Positions 32,748-41,639 of a stretch of 64,000 nucleotides of DNA are shown piece by piece. The notes under the pieces were generated by a model. The model was given only the letters and a program-made list of their open reading frames with translations. It did no database searches and had not been told where the DNA came from. A program made the position numbers and the translations under genes. Source of the DNA: Pomphorhynchus laevis (Eukaryota > Acanthocephala > Palaeacanthocephala > Echinorhynchida > Pomphorhynchidae). The stretch lies in contig WNNJ02002442.1 of the NCBI GenBank assembly GCA_012934845.2, positions 1-64,000 on the forward strand, in the 5' to 3' direction. The stretch's first letter is position 1; the number at the start of each line of letters is the position of its first letter.

Positions 32748-32961
32748 GAAGCCGATTTTAAGCTGGAAGCTACACTGCGCACCCCGGGATGTACCCTGGG
32801 CGTACGACTTCGTTGTTAGAAAAGAGTATCAATGAGCGTATCAATGTTGTTATAATAGAGTATCAATGAGCGTATTAATGAAGCCGATTGTAAGCTGCAA
32901 GCTGCACTGCGCACCCCGGGATGTACCCTGGGCGTACGACTTCGTTGTTAGAAAAGAGTAT
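32748..32961 (-). repeat. Tandem repeat in the 5' UTR of copy 5, 132 bp period
   Basis: Blocks 32,748-32,829 and 32,880-32,961 are about 95% alike, each with GCGCACCCCGGGATGTACCC (which folds into a 7 bp near-perfect stem, CCCCGGG/CCCTGGG) and a 'gacttcgttgttagaaaagagtat' end. Repeated 5' UTR monomers are common LINE promoters, so this may be the promoter of lineage I. The first copy ends 10 bp before the start codon. Confidence 0.75.
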
Positions 32962-32989
32962 TTAGTCAGCGAGAGTCGCAGTCAGCGAA

Positions 32990-33250
32990 TTCGTTTATTC
33001 GTTTATTAATTCGTTTATTATTCGAATTCGTTTATTAATTGTTATACGAATTGTCAGAGAGCAACGATACCGAATATTCAGAATATAACTGTTTAACAAC
33101 TTGCAATGTATTTACTTTAGATTGTGTATATTAATCTTGTATTTACTTTAGATTGTAAGTAACTTTAATCAACAATTTTTATCAATCCTTTATCAATATT
33201 AATTTTTTTAAATCAAAATTTATTATTGATAACAGACAATTACAATTTAC
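32990..33250. other. AT-rich spacer between copies 5 and 6
   Basis: No gene is seen. It contains 'tcgtttatt' repeats at 32,993-33,040 and two copies of GTATTTACTTTAGATTGT at about 33,110-33,165, also present once at 9,449. Most of it is likely tail and flank of neighbouring insertions. Confidence 0.55.
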
Positions 33251-35232
33251 GGGTTACCCGCAAATGGGCTCTTATATTGTTATCACTATTAAACTTAAAA
33301 CGTTATTTGTGATTTTGTGTGATCATTGGTTGTTGCTTTCTGACATGCGTAAGGCTTCATCCTTATTGACATTGAAACAGCCTTTGCAATAAAGGTTGAG
33401 ATCCTTGATCGTAAGGTTCGTATACAATCATTGTACGAAGAATGAGTGCGAGTGGATATCTGACTTGATATTTGTTTCAGTACAGCGTTCTTTGTCGGAC
33501 CCATCCCTCCTGTGGTCGATAATATAATCAAATGAAAGGATGCATGCTCGTCTTTCACTATTAGTTCATTATATTTTGCATTTTTGCGATTTTCGTGATA
33601 TTTGAAGGGATCTGATATTCTTGATAGGGAGTACGACGGAGCCAAAGAGTTAAAAACGCATATATCAATGAAGGACTGGTCCGTAGCAATTCCAAATAGG
33701 CCGTAGCAAAAAATATCTGCCCTTGCATCTCTATCCCCCGATGTTGTATTGTTATCGAATTCAATAGATTGAGGTACATGATTAAGTTGGGGTATTTTAT
33801 TACACACTTACAAAACGTGATTAAATATTTAGATATTTCATCGATTACAATATTGTGACGGACAAAATTAAATCCTCCAGTCGGGCATGACAGGGCATGC
33901 GTAATATCAAATCCGGCACCGCAAGGGCACTTATTTGCCATTGAGTTTGGTTGCCAGTCATATTGTACTGCAACAGCGTCTTGAAACTCCCTAGAAGTTA
34001 GAAATGTACCCGCTAGGTCATACGCTGGATTCAGCCATGACGGCGCTCGAGTTGTATTGGCGTTTTTAAGAATCGAAGCAAGATCCCTCTCCAAGGATTG
34101 GATGAGACCTGATGAATATGAGCCCATCTGCTAAAATTGGAATGTCGGATGTGGCTCAGCAAATCTCGTCGATTATCCAGAAGAATAGAATTTTGACAGC
34201 TATTCCTATTAAGCTCAAACATCTTTAATGAGTTAACGTAATCCACATTTGCTCTTTCGGTTGGGTTATAAATTCCGAGTCCACCAAATTTGAACGGAAG
34301 TGTAATTAGTATTATCTTCCTCTCCAATCGGTTTGGTACCTAACATATGAGGTAATAAGTGCTCGAACAGCCGCGAACGAAAGCTTTCAAACCAACTGTT
34401 TGTGGTTTTGCAAGTTCTGAATAAATAAGTCTGTTGGTGTTGATATGTCTTTGTCAATAGAATATAATCCGAGAATGCGTTGATTAATGCAATCTCATGA
34501 AGCTGATCAAGTGACTTATTCCAATCGTCGACCGTTTCTTTAACTCGTGACTTCACGTATTCGCCGATACCTATAAAGCTTCCTAGGTATTTGGCACCAT
34601 CTTTATGTATAGGTACGGCATCGTCTGCAAATCGCTTTAGATTAGTCCCCAGCTCTACGTCGTGTGTGTGAGAAGCGTGCATTTTGTAGGATTTACAAAG
34701 TATCCATAATTCGGGCCCAACTGCTTGACACATTCCCACACTTTTAAGAGGTCATCGATTTTTCCGACACATGCTCCATCGTCTGCGTACCAACAGTGGA
34801 TAGCTCCAGGTGCAATCTTACTCAATCTGTCAATTAGGGGCATTGATGCAGCAGCGTAAGCAGCCATGGCCAGCGGATCCCCTTGTGTGAATCCTTCAGT
34901 CGACAATAGCGTTATATTATCGACAGTAAGAATTGATGGTTGCCCATACGTGTTATTTAATATCGTCGATAAAGCTGGACATATATATTTCATGTTTGTT
35001 AGAGCCATTTCTCTGTTAACACAATTAAATGCGTTTCTTGCATCTAACAATAGCACACAATTGTCGGCCGATTTTTCAAACGCTGTTCGGACTGAATGGA
35101 CAGCGATTTCGGTACCACATCGTTGTCCAGCGCATAGTTGAAAACTCCCACAGACTGCTGTCAGATCATTTTTGATGCGTGAAAGCAAAGCACGACCAAC
35201 TATTCTCCTCACTACCTCACCAATTCCAACAA
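33251..35232 (-). mobile_element. RLE-type LINE lineage I, copy 6 (5'-truncated)
   Basis: Minus strand. It starts at VGIGEVVRRIVGRALL, after the Cys cluster and pre-RT region, and ends with the motif GAGCCCATTTGCGGGTAACCC (33,271-33,251) and a GTAAATTGTAATTG tail. RT motifs: LLDARNAFNCVNR, FTQGDPLAMAAYA, HCWYADDGACV (34,790-35,060). Then CPCGAGFDITHALSC, VRHNIVIDE, DARADIFCYGLFG, FIDICVFN, NRKNAKYNELIV. At least four frame breaks. Its 5' end abuts the C-terminus of the LINE at 35.2-37.6 kb. Confidence 0.86.
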
Positions 35233-37565
35233 GTAAGCCGTAAACTTAACCCATCGATCTCCTTCAAAGATTTTTGCGCTAACACTGGGCACTCAAATAC
35301 CTGGGATAAAGACTTACATCTATCACCACAGAAAAACACACACGAAACTCCACGTTTTTGGACAGGTATGCAGGTGCCACAAAACTTGTCGTGATATCCG
35401 TGTAAAGAAACCGTCCAAAACGAGGGGGCGTTTAGAAGCACACGGAGACTGCCAACTCGTTTGCGTATTAACTGGTGAAGTGTACAGATGATGATCTAGC
35501 TTGCTAACCTTATCTGTAAAGTCTTTTTTGTTTTGAATATAATGTACCGTATCTTGTGCTCCGATCATATTTCGTAAATACTCCGTACATAACTCGACTT
35601 TAGATAAAACATAAACCGCAGTCGTCGAGCACTTTGGAGAGACGCCTACAACACACTTAATGAATCTGTCTTTACATTTGTCGATCTGCGTAAAATTAGC
35701 CGTCGTGAGGTCTGTCCAGATTGCTGAAAGCGCGTACGACAAAATCGGTAGAAGCATGACATGAAGATACTGAAGAGCATCACCAAAGGAAAGCTTACCT
35801 AAACATTTAACTCGCGAAGTGGCTATGACGATTTTCGCACATTTCTTTTCGATATGAAGCTTAAAAGACCACCTACTTGTCAATAGCATCCCCAAGTACG
35901 TGTATTGATTACTGAACTCTACCTTCCTGCTGTTTAAACTAATCTCGTCATGTGAGCACAATCTGCCACCTTTACGAAACTTTACTACCTTTGTTTTATC
36001 GATTTTGACTTCAATTAGATTATTTGAACAGTAGTTAGCTAGAGCAGTGGTTGCGTTTTGAGCCGATTCCAGATCTTTCGTTAGAATAACTAAGTCGTCA
36101 GCGTAAAGAACAGAACTTGAAGTTTGACATTCGTTTCTCAGATGAGACGGCAAATCATGGATATAAACAGAGAAAAGGATAGGGCTGAGCGAATCTCCCT
36201 GCATCACACCGCGGCTAGCAATTATTGTGTCTGATTAAGTAAGTCCTTCGAAGACATTTAATGAATTGGCATAGAGGATATTGCACAAAAGGATATTGGC
36301 ATAGAGGATATTGCATAGAGGATATGGCACAATTTACGGGTGAGTATTTCTCGATTAACCAAATCAAAGGCTTTTTTAAAGTCAACAAAGATAGCATATA
36401 AATGACTCTTGCGTTCGAATTGTAATAACACTTGTTCACGAACTACCTTGATTGCATCCACCGTTGATCGGTGAGGTCGGAAACCAAATTGTTCTGGCGG
36501 CAACAGATAATCACGGTGTTTCGATAATCGATTGGTTATAAGAGTGGACAAAAATTTATAGGTATGATTTAGCAGGGCAATTCCACGGTACGAGTTGGTA
36601 TCACTTATATCCCCTTTACCCTTATACAGGATTTTTATTACAGCTTGCTTCCATGACACCGGCATTTGATAACCGTATAGGATACAATTGAATAAATGTA
36701 GCCAATAACTCGATAATAAATAAAAGGAATCTTTAATTTGTTCAACACAAAGTTGGTCAGGGCCGGCCGCCTTATTATTAGACATAGAAAAGAGAGCAAG
36801 TTCCAATTCGGGCAATGAAAATGGAGCATTCAGTTGGTCATTGTCACTGTCCAAGCATGACAGTGTTATCAGCGCATTATTATTACGACACATTGGGAGG
36901 TCATGTGAATTAACGAGAATATCATTAAAGTGCTTAAACCAACAGTTCATCGGGATGCCGGAGGTACTAACATTGTTTTTTCTTTGCAGTTTCCAGGGGC
37001 ATCGTTCTGCTTGTCGCAAGCGTTTGTATTCTTCCTTTAATAATATTGATTCGCGAAATTTTGATAACATCGTACAATACACACGCCGTAAGAAAATAAA
37101 ATTCATATTAATATCATGATCAAACCGCCGGCTTCTGCCCATGAATATGAGCTTTCTCCGTAGCTGTACAAGGTGTATTATCTTACGATGTATCTTGTTC
37201 CTAACGTTGAGAATTGCGATTAGAGAGTGGATGACATGCGGTGAGAAGGCATTCACTGATTTTGGAGAAACTTGCTTCTATTTCATATGCATTTAGAAGA
37301 TCTACTGCGTCTTTAATCATATTATGATTCAAATTCCTGAAACAAAGTTTTCTGCTAATTTGTGAAGGCAAGGATTTCTCTATTGGCGTGTTAATATGAT
37401 TTTCTAGAATGAAAGATACAGGTTTGTGTTTGCGGAGTAGAGCCCATTCGGATGCAATCTCCAGTTTAACCTTTTTGACGCTAACATTTGTAAATATGAA
37501 ATCGATGCAACTTCGCCCATTGTGAGACTCATAAACTCCATCCTTCTACGGGTACGTGCAACTCA
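35233..37565 (-). mobile_element. APE-type LINE (family unassigned), truncated both ends
   Basis: Minus strand. It begins in the end of an APE domain (GRSCIDFIFTNVSVKKVKLE at about 37,530) and runs through pre-RT (SNNKAAGPDQLCVEQIK), fingers (YRGIALLNHTYKFLSTLI), FVDFKKAFDLVNRE (A), GVMQGDSLSPILFS (B), VLYADDLVIL (C), TYLGMLLTS and a cysteine-rich end (CGTC...CVFFCGDRC...FECPVL). The stretch between motifs A and B is replaced by short repeats (36,245-36,330). Its natural 3' end is cut by lineage I copy 6. Confidence 0.82.
36245..36335. repeat. Short-repeat filler replacing RT sequence between motifs A and B
   Basis: GGCATAGAGGATATTGCA and shorter variants (aaaggatattggcatag, gcatagaggatatggcaca) recur four times in 80 bp exactly where about 60-70 RT residues should be. 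This looks like a deletion repaired with templated filler copied from adjacent sequence. Confidence 0.75.
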
Positions 37566-37580
37566 AGACCAAACTCACTA

Positions 37581-37663
37581 AATATTTGTGTTTTTAAATA
37601 GTTGATAATGATACATTATCAATGATAATGTATCATTATCAACTATTAAAAAACACAAATATT
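37581..37663. repeat. Near-perfect palindrome, 40 bp arms, 3 bp loop
   Basis: AATATTTGTGTTTTTAAATA...TATC (37,581-37,620) and its reverse complement (37,624-37,663) differ at one position and are separated by only AAT. DNA of this kind can extrude a cruciform. It directly joins the next palindrome. No coding content. Confidence 0.88.
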
Positions 37664-37833
37664 AATATTAGTTAATGATGGCTTTATTGACATTATATAA
37701 AATTTTTTCTTTATTATTGCAAGCTTTCAACGCACACTTTTCATGTGTGCTTGAAAATAACACTGTGTTGAAAGCTTGCTATAATAAAGAAAACAATTTC
37801 ATATCATGTCTATAAAAAATCATTAACTAATAT
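37664..37833. repeat. MITE-like inverted repeat, about 68 bp arms
   Basis: Left arm 37,664-37,731 (AATATTAGTTAATGATGG ... GCAAGCTTTCAAC) pairs with right arm 37,767-37,833 (GTTGAAAGCTTGC ... CATTAACTAATAT) with about 85% identity. The 35 bp loop holds a smaller 'gcacac...gtgtgc' hairpin. Fold-back MITEs have this form, but I see no unambiguous target duplication. Confidence 0.75.
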
Positions 37834-38035
37834 AAAGACATGAATTCAAGTCTACAATACAAATATTAATAGATTCAATAGACTCTTTTAAAAAATTCTA
37901 TAAGTTGCAATTACTTCAAAAGTTTAAAAATACTATTAACGAATATTGCAATGTAAATCTTAACTACAAATATAAGAAAACACAACATGTCCTACAAAGG
38001 GAAATCATTATATAAAAAATAAATTTATCATCCGT

Positions 38036-38440
38036 TTAGCAATCACGATCAGCGTCGCGGCTGTACGTTGAGCGTGCGCAATTAACTTCAGCCGGGCAAC
38101 TATGATCAGCTCGCCACCTAACGTCGTCAGCAAACGTTACCGATTTTTGGGGTCGTTTCTTTCGTCCATCGTGTTTGGTGCAATATTCGTCACCAGAACC
38201 GCATTTCTTCATTATAGCGTTATTTAGAGGAAGCTTCTCATAGGCGTTGCAGCCGTCAATAATAGATAGCAGAATATGCTGCATCGCTAATTCTACTGCA
38301 TAGCATTCTACTGCATGACAGAATAAGTCAGCGAAAACCAAGAGCCTGCCAGCGAAAGACAAAGCCTACAAACGATAGCCAAGAACCTGCTGACTCAAAC
38401 CCCATTTCGGAAAATCAACCCAATTCAATAATATAGTTTT
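38036..38440 (-). CDS. Unknown ORF, left arm of inverted repeat
   Basis: The open frame (ATG at 38,362) contains FADLFCHAVECYAVELAMQH, CGSGDEYCTKHDGRKKRPQ, KSVTFADDV and CPAEVNCARSTYSRDADRDC before its stop. KSVTFAD fits the RVxF-type docking motif of protein phosphatase 1, which may be chance. Cys-rich C-terminus. The sister copy on the right arm has stops in the same frame. I do not recognise the family; it could be a host exon or part of a foldback element. Confidence 0.3.
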
Positions 38441-38582
38441 TATTACATTGACGGGAAATACCATATTGTTCTGGATTCGTTTCTTATCGATATGCAACTG
38501 CAGTTGTGCAACTGCCAGTTGCACAATTCAATGTTTGGGATTTCTGTGGCATCACGTCTATGACTTCGCTCTGTTCACTTAA

Positions 38583-39112
38583 TTGATCACTGCACTGCTC
38601 GCACAATCTCTGGTAGTATATGTCATCGACGCAGAGCTTACTCTGCAAATCCTGAATATCGATAAGAAGCGAATCCAGAACAATATGGTATTTCCTGTCA
38701 ATGTAATAAAAACTATATTATTGAATTGGGTTGATTTTTCGAAATGGGGTTTGAGTCAACAGGCTCTTGGCTATCGCTTGCAGGCTTTGCCTTTCGCTGA
38801 CAGGCTCTTGGTTTTTACTGACTTATTCTGTCATACAGTAGAATGCTATGCAGTAGAATTAGCGATGTAGCATATTCTGCTATCTATTATTGACGGCAGC
38901 AACGCCTAGAGAAGTTTCCTCTAAATAACGCTATAATGAAGAACTGTGGTTCTGGTGACGAATATTGCACCAAACACGATGGACGAAAGAAACGACCCCA
39001 AAAATCGGTTACGTTTGCATACGAGATTATGTGGCGAGCTGATCATCGTTGCCCGGCTGAATGTAATTGCACACGCTCAACGTACAGTCGCGACGCTGAT
39101 GACGATTGCTAA
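38583..39112 (+). pseudogene. Unknown ORF, right arm of inverted repeat
   Basis: It is the mirror copy of the left-arm ORF, reading outward. It is open further upstream (NIDKKRIQNNMVFPVNVIK, LLNWVDFSKWGLSQQALGY) but is interrupted by a TAG after VECYAVELAM and again near 38,909, then resumes NCGSGDEYCTKHDGRKKRPQ to 39,112. It is probably the decaying member of the pair. Confidence 0.35.
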
Positions 39113-39237
39113 ACGGATGAGAAATTTACATTTATTTTTAAAAATGTTTCTTTGTTTTTTATTTTAAATGTGTTCAATGGTTAGTGGCTGATGCATTTGA
39201 ATTTTTAGTTTTTAATATTTTTTAACCGTAAAAAGTG

Positions 39238-39642
39238 TTAAAAAGAGCATTTGCAGTTTAATCTAAGCGAATTGTTTAGGAGAGAATGTTCACGGTGATT
39301 AGTAGTAAAAATATTTGAATTAAAAAATATAAATTTAATATATATTCTAGGAGGAAATTTTAAACGTATCTTTTTGCGAGAATTTTGAACATAATCCGAA
39401 ATTTTATTAACAACCCTTTTTATATTATTTTTCAAAATATTATGTAATTTTGATATTTTTCTATTATACAAAACAATATGTGGTATATGATGTTTTGTTG
39501 TTCGAAATAAATTTTTTAAAACTACTACTCCAAAAATTATTAATCTAAATCCAATATATACAATTCGATATAAAAACTTATATTTTATTTTTCTGGACCA
39601 AAAACTATTTTTATAATTTTTGTTACTTTTGCAAAACGCCAT
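39238..39642 (-). CDS. Unrecognised basic 134-codon ORF
   Basis: Starts MAFCKSNKNYKNSFW; rich in Lys, Ile, Asn and Phe as expected from AT-rich DNA. One hydrophobic stretch (YRIVYIGFRLIIFGVVVL) near residue 30 could be a membrane segment. No family recognised and no splice or poly(A) context. It may be a chance ORF in AT-rich sequence. Confidence 0.2.
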   Translation of the reverse strand: MAFCKSNKNYKNSFWSRKIKYKFLYRIVYIGFRLIIFGVVVLKNLFRTTKHHIPHIVLYNRKISKLHNILKNNIKRVVNKISDYVQNSRKKIRLKFPPRIYIKFIFFNSNIFTTNHREHSLLNNSLRLNCKCSF

Positions 39643-39985
39643 TTTGATTGTCCATAATAGAAAACTATAAACACTGCGCGGAAAAATGATACCGTGTGAG
39701 ATTCATTTTCGCATCATATGTGATACTAGTATATTTAAAATTAATCGATGAGAGAATATAATCATTGTTAGACAACTAATTTTTCTTATATCAAATACGG
39801 AATTTTCTTAAATTATCCATAATTATAATGCAAAATCACCAGGTCAAGCAGGTCGACATCATTAATAATAATGAAAGCTGCCATGCCAAGCTTGTCCTCG
39901 ATTCCTCCATTTGTTTGACAAAATTCGTTAACTATCTACAAAGATAGAGTTTAGCGGATCTTTTTTGAGACAAATTTATCAGCCG
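39643..39985. other. No gene recognised
   Basis: AT-rich DNA with no long frame. Just to its right begins the lineage III RLE fragment. Confidence 0.5.
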
Positions 39986-40610
39986 CGTTCAGAGCCAAGT
40001 TTGGCGATATCTCCTTCTCGTTAGCAATCGGCCTTAGACTTGATCAGTCACGTCGCAGCTCGTTTAAATGTGTATGTGAATCCATGGTTGAACTCCTTCA
40101 CGACCTCAACTGCCGCAAATTAAAACCGCGTCACAGCCGTCATGCGACAGTAAACAATTTGATTCGTCAGGCACTATGTTCTGCTGTCGTTCCCGCACGT
40201 CTTCAACCGTCGGGACTCTGTAGAATATATGGTAAACGACCAAATAGTGTGTCCTTAGTCCCATAAAGCTACGATCGTCTGCTGGTCTAGGATTACACAT
40301 GACCCAATCCTCTAACGCCGAGCAGGTCAGCAACTGCGATTCATTCACCACATGCCTTGTTCTCTGAAGCAGAGCATTGCAATCGCCGCAAATACATCGA
40401 GCTTTACAGCTCTGTATACGAGTTTGTCCCCGTTGCGGTCGATACTCTCAGTCATCCTGGCGAATATGCAATGGAGTTTCTGCACATCTTCTGGAATCAA
40501 TTAGGGGAGACGACTCAAGAGCGCGCGCAGGTAGATGGCTGCTACAGAGAATTAGTGCTGAAATTTAACGGGGTAAAAGCGCATGCATGTTGGAAGCCAT
40601 GCCAGCGGAC
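39986..40610 (+). mobile_element. RLE-type LINE lineage III, C-terminal fragment
   Basis: Plus strand: CVCESMVELLHDLNC (a C-x-C-x7-H-x3-C knuckle), then KPRHSRHATVNNLIRQAL, LQPSGLCRIYGKRPNSVSLVP and, after two stops, CNRRKYIELYSSVYEFVPVAVDTLSHPG. The RHxxxN, RP(D/N), R-KY and FVP.A.ETLG layout is the third version of the knuckle, RH and PD-(D/E)xK plan found in this window. From memory such C-termini are common in invertebrate LINE proteins. The RT is absent. RPN in place of RPD would remove the presumed acidic residue. Confidence 0.68.
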
Positions 40611-40669
40611 TGTATCTCGTCCGCTTTGTTGTAAAACATTTGTATTACTTGTATTATTAATTTGAATTT

Positions 40670-41280
40670 AATAAATATTACATAATACAAAAAATAAAAA
40701 CATTATGTTCCTATGTTCACTAATGTTCCTACAAATAAAACAATTGAGTGTTAAGTGCAAAATTGCTAGAAGAAAATTAGTATGACACATTCAACTTTTG
40801 TTTCGAAAAGTGAAAAGAATTACTTGCTAAATGCACTAATAAATCAATTCTTTAATTTGACGAAAATTTGATGAAAAAAATGATGGTCTCGTGATTGGAG
40901 ATCTCCTAAATTCCGTTCTTAGTGAATTTTATAAAATAAATTGGGAGCTAAATAATATTGATAAGATAACGCCAAAAAAATTTCTAAGAAAATATTTTTT
41001 CGCTGCTTTATTTTGGTCAAATGAATATTCGTGATATTTCCGAATCTGACATATCAAGAATTATGGCTATATATTTATAAACTATAAAGGGTCAACTATT
41101 TATATGAATTACGACACGAAAGAATTGATAATCATTCTCTTCGAAACTTGCAATCGAGGATCATAGTTTAGGTAATAAGACTAAATCAAGCACTGGTTTG
41201 TTAGCGAACATTACATTTTAATGACGAGAATAGTTTTATTTATAAATTGTAAACTAATTTAATATTTTTATTAAAGTTTT
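40670..41280. other. No gene recognised
   Basis: AT-rich sequence with a LINE-like 'attaatttgaatttaataaatattacataat' start, possibly the tail of the lineage III fragment. No open frame worth naming. Confidence 0.45.
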
Positions 41281-41282
41281 CA

Positions 41283-41580
41283 GTGGGAAGTTTATCATCA
41301 GTGTGACAGCCACAAAGGAATCGACCAAACCATAACTATTACCGTTGTATCATTGTTATGACTCATCAGTGACGGAACCTCCTACTTCTTGGATGCAGAT
41401 GAGAACAGGCAGACAAAACGAGGCAAGTCAAAACATACTTAGAACTAAGCATTGTCTAGCTCTAAGTATTGCACGCCTGATCGGTTTGACATGCTTTACC
41501 AAAAAGGATAATCAGCAAATAGCACTGGCCAATGCCAGCGCAATCACGAAGATGACAGATTAATTAGTGATTGCGCTTGC
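41283..41580 (-). repeat. 235 bp dispersed repeat, copy a
   Basis: Reverse-oriented relative to copies at 44,310-44,545 and 46,820-47,070. Shared blocks include AAAAAGGATAATCAGCAAATA, 'agtcaaaacatacttagaac' and 'ctagctctaagtattgca'. The translations keep a similar frame (ASQNILRTKHCLALSIA, TCFTKKDNQQIALAN), suggesting a coding origin or a young repeat. Confidence 0.75.
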
Positions 41581-41639
41581 ATTAACAACAATTTCTTGAC
41601 AAGAAAATAAAAGTACTAGATTTTTCTTGTAAATCACTG

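Larger units (their letters stand above)
29583..32990 (-). mobile_element. RLE-type LINE lineage I, copy 5
   Basis: Minus strand, from a tandemly repeated 5' region (32,748-32,961), ATG at 32,738, to the 3' motif GGACCCATTTGCGAGTAACC at 29,604-29,585. The coding sequence is in at least six frame segments: Cys cluster 32,738-32,268; linker 32,267-32,046; GSAGPSGD 32,029-31,796; RT 31,776-30,874; thumb 30,837-30,631; knuckle-RLE 30,360-29,939. It is an old, defective copy, spanning the full element. Confidence 0.87.
38014..39138. repeat. Large inverted repeat, about 480 bp arms and 162 bp spacer
   Basis: The left arm (38,014-38,493) is the reverse complement of the right arm (38,656-39,138), with an estimated identity above 90%. 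The spacer holds 'gttgtgcaactgccagttgcacaa', itself palindromic. Both arms carry the same outward-reading coding-like block. The arrangement could come from snap-back duplication or from a foldback transposon. Confidence 0.88.

Noticed and set aside
38014-39138. The duplicated 480 bp blocks as long terminal repeats of a retroelement
   Set aside because: The blocks are inverted, not direct, and the 162 bp between them holds no gag or pol sequence.
39238-39642. A mitochondrial DNA insert (numt), because the ORF is Ile/Phe/Lys-rich
   Set aside because: No mitochondrial protein motif is recognisable and the composition follows from AT-rich DNA.
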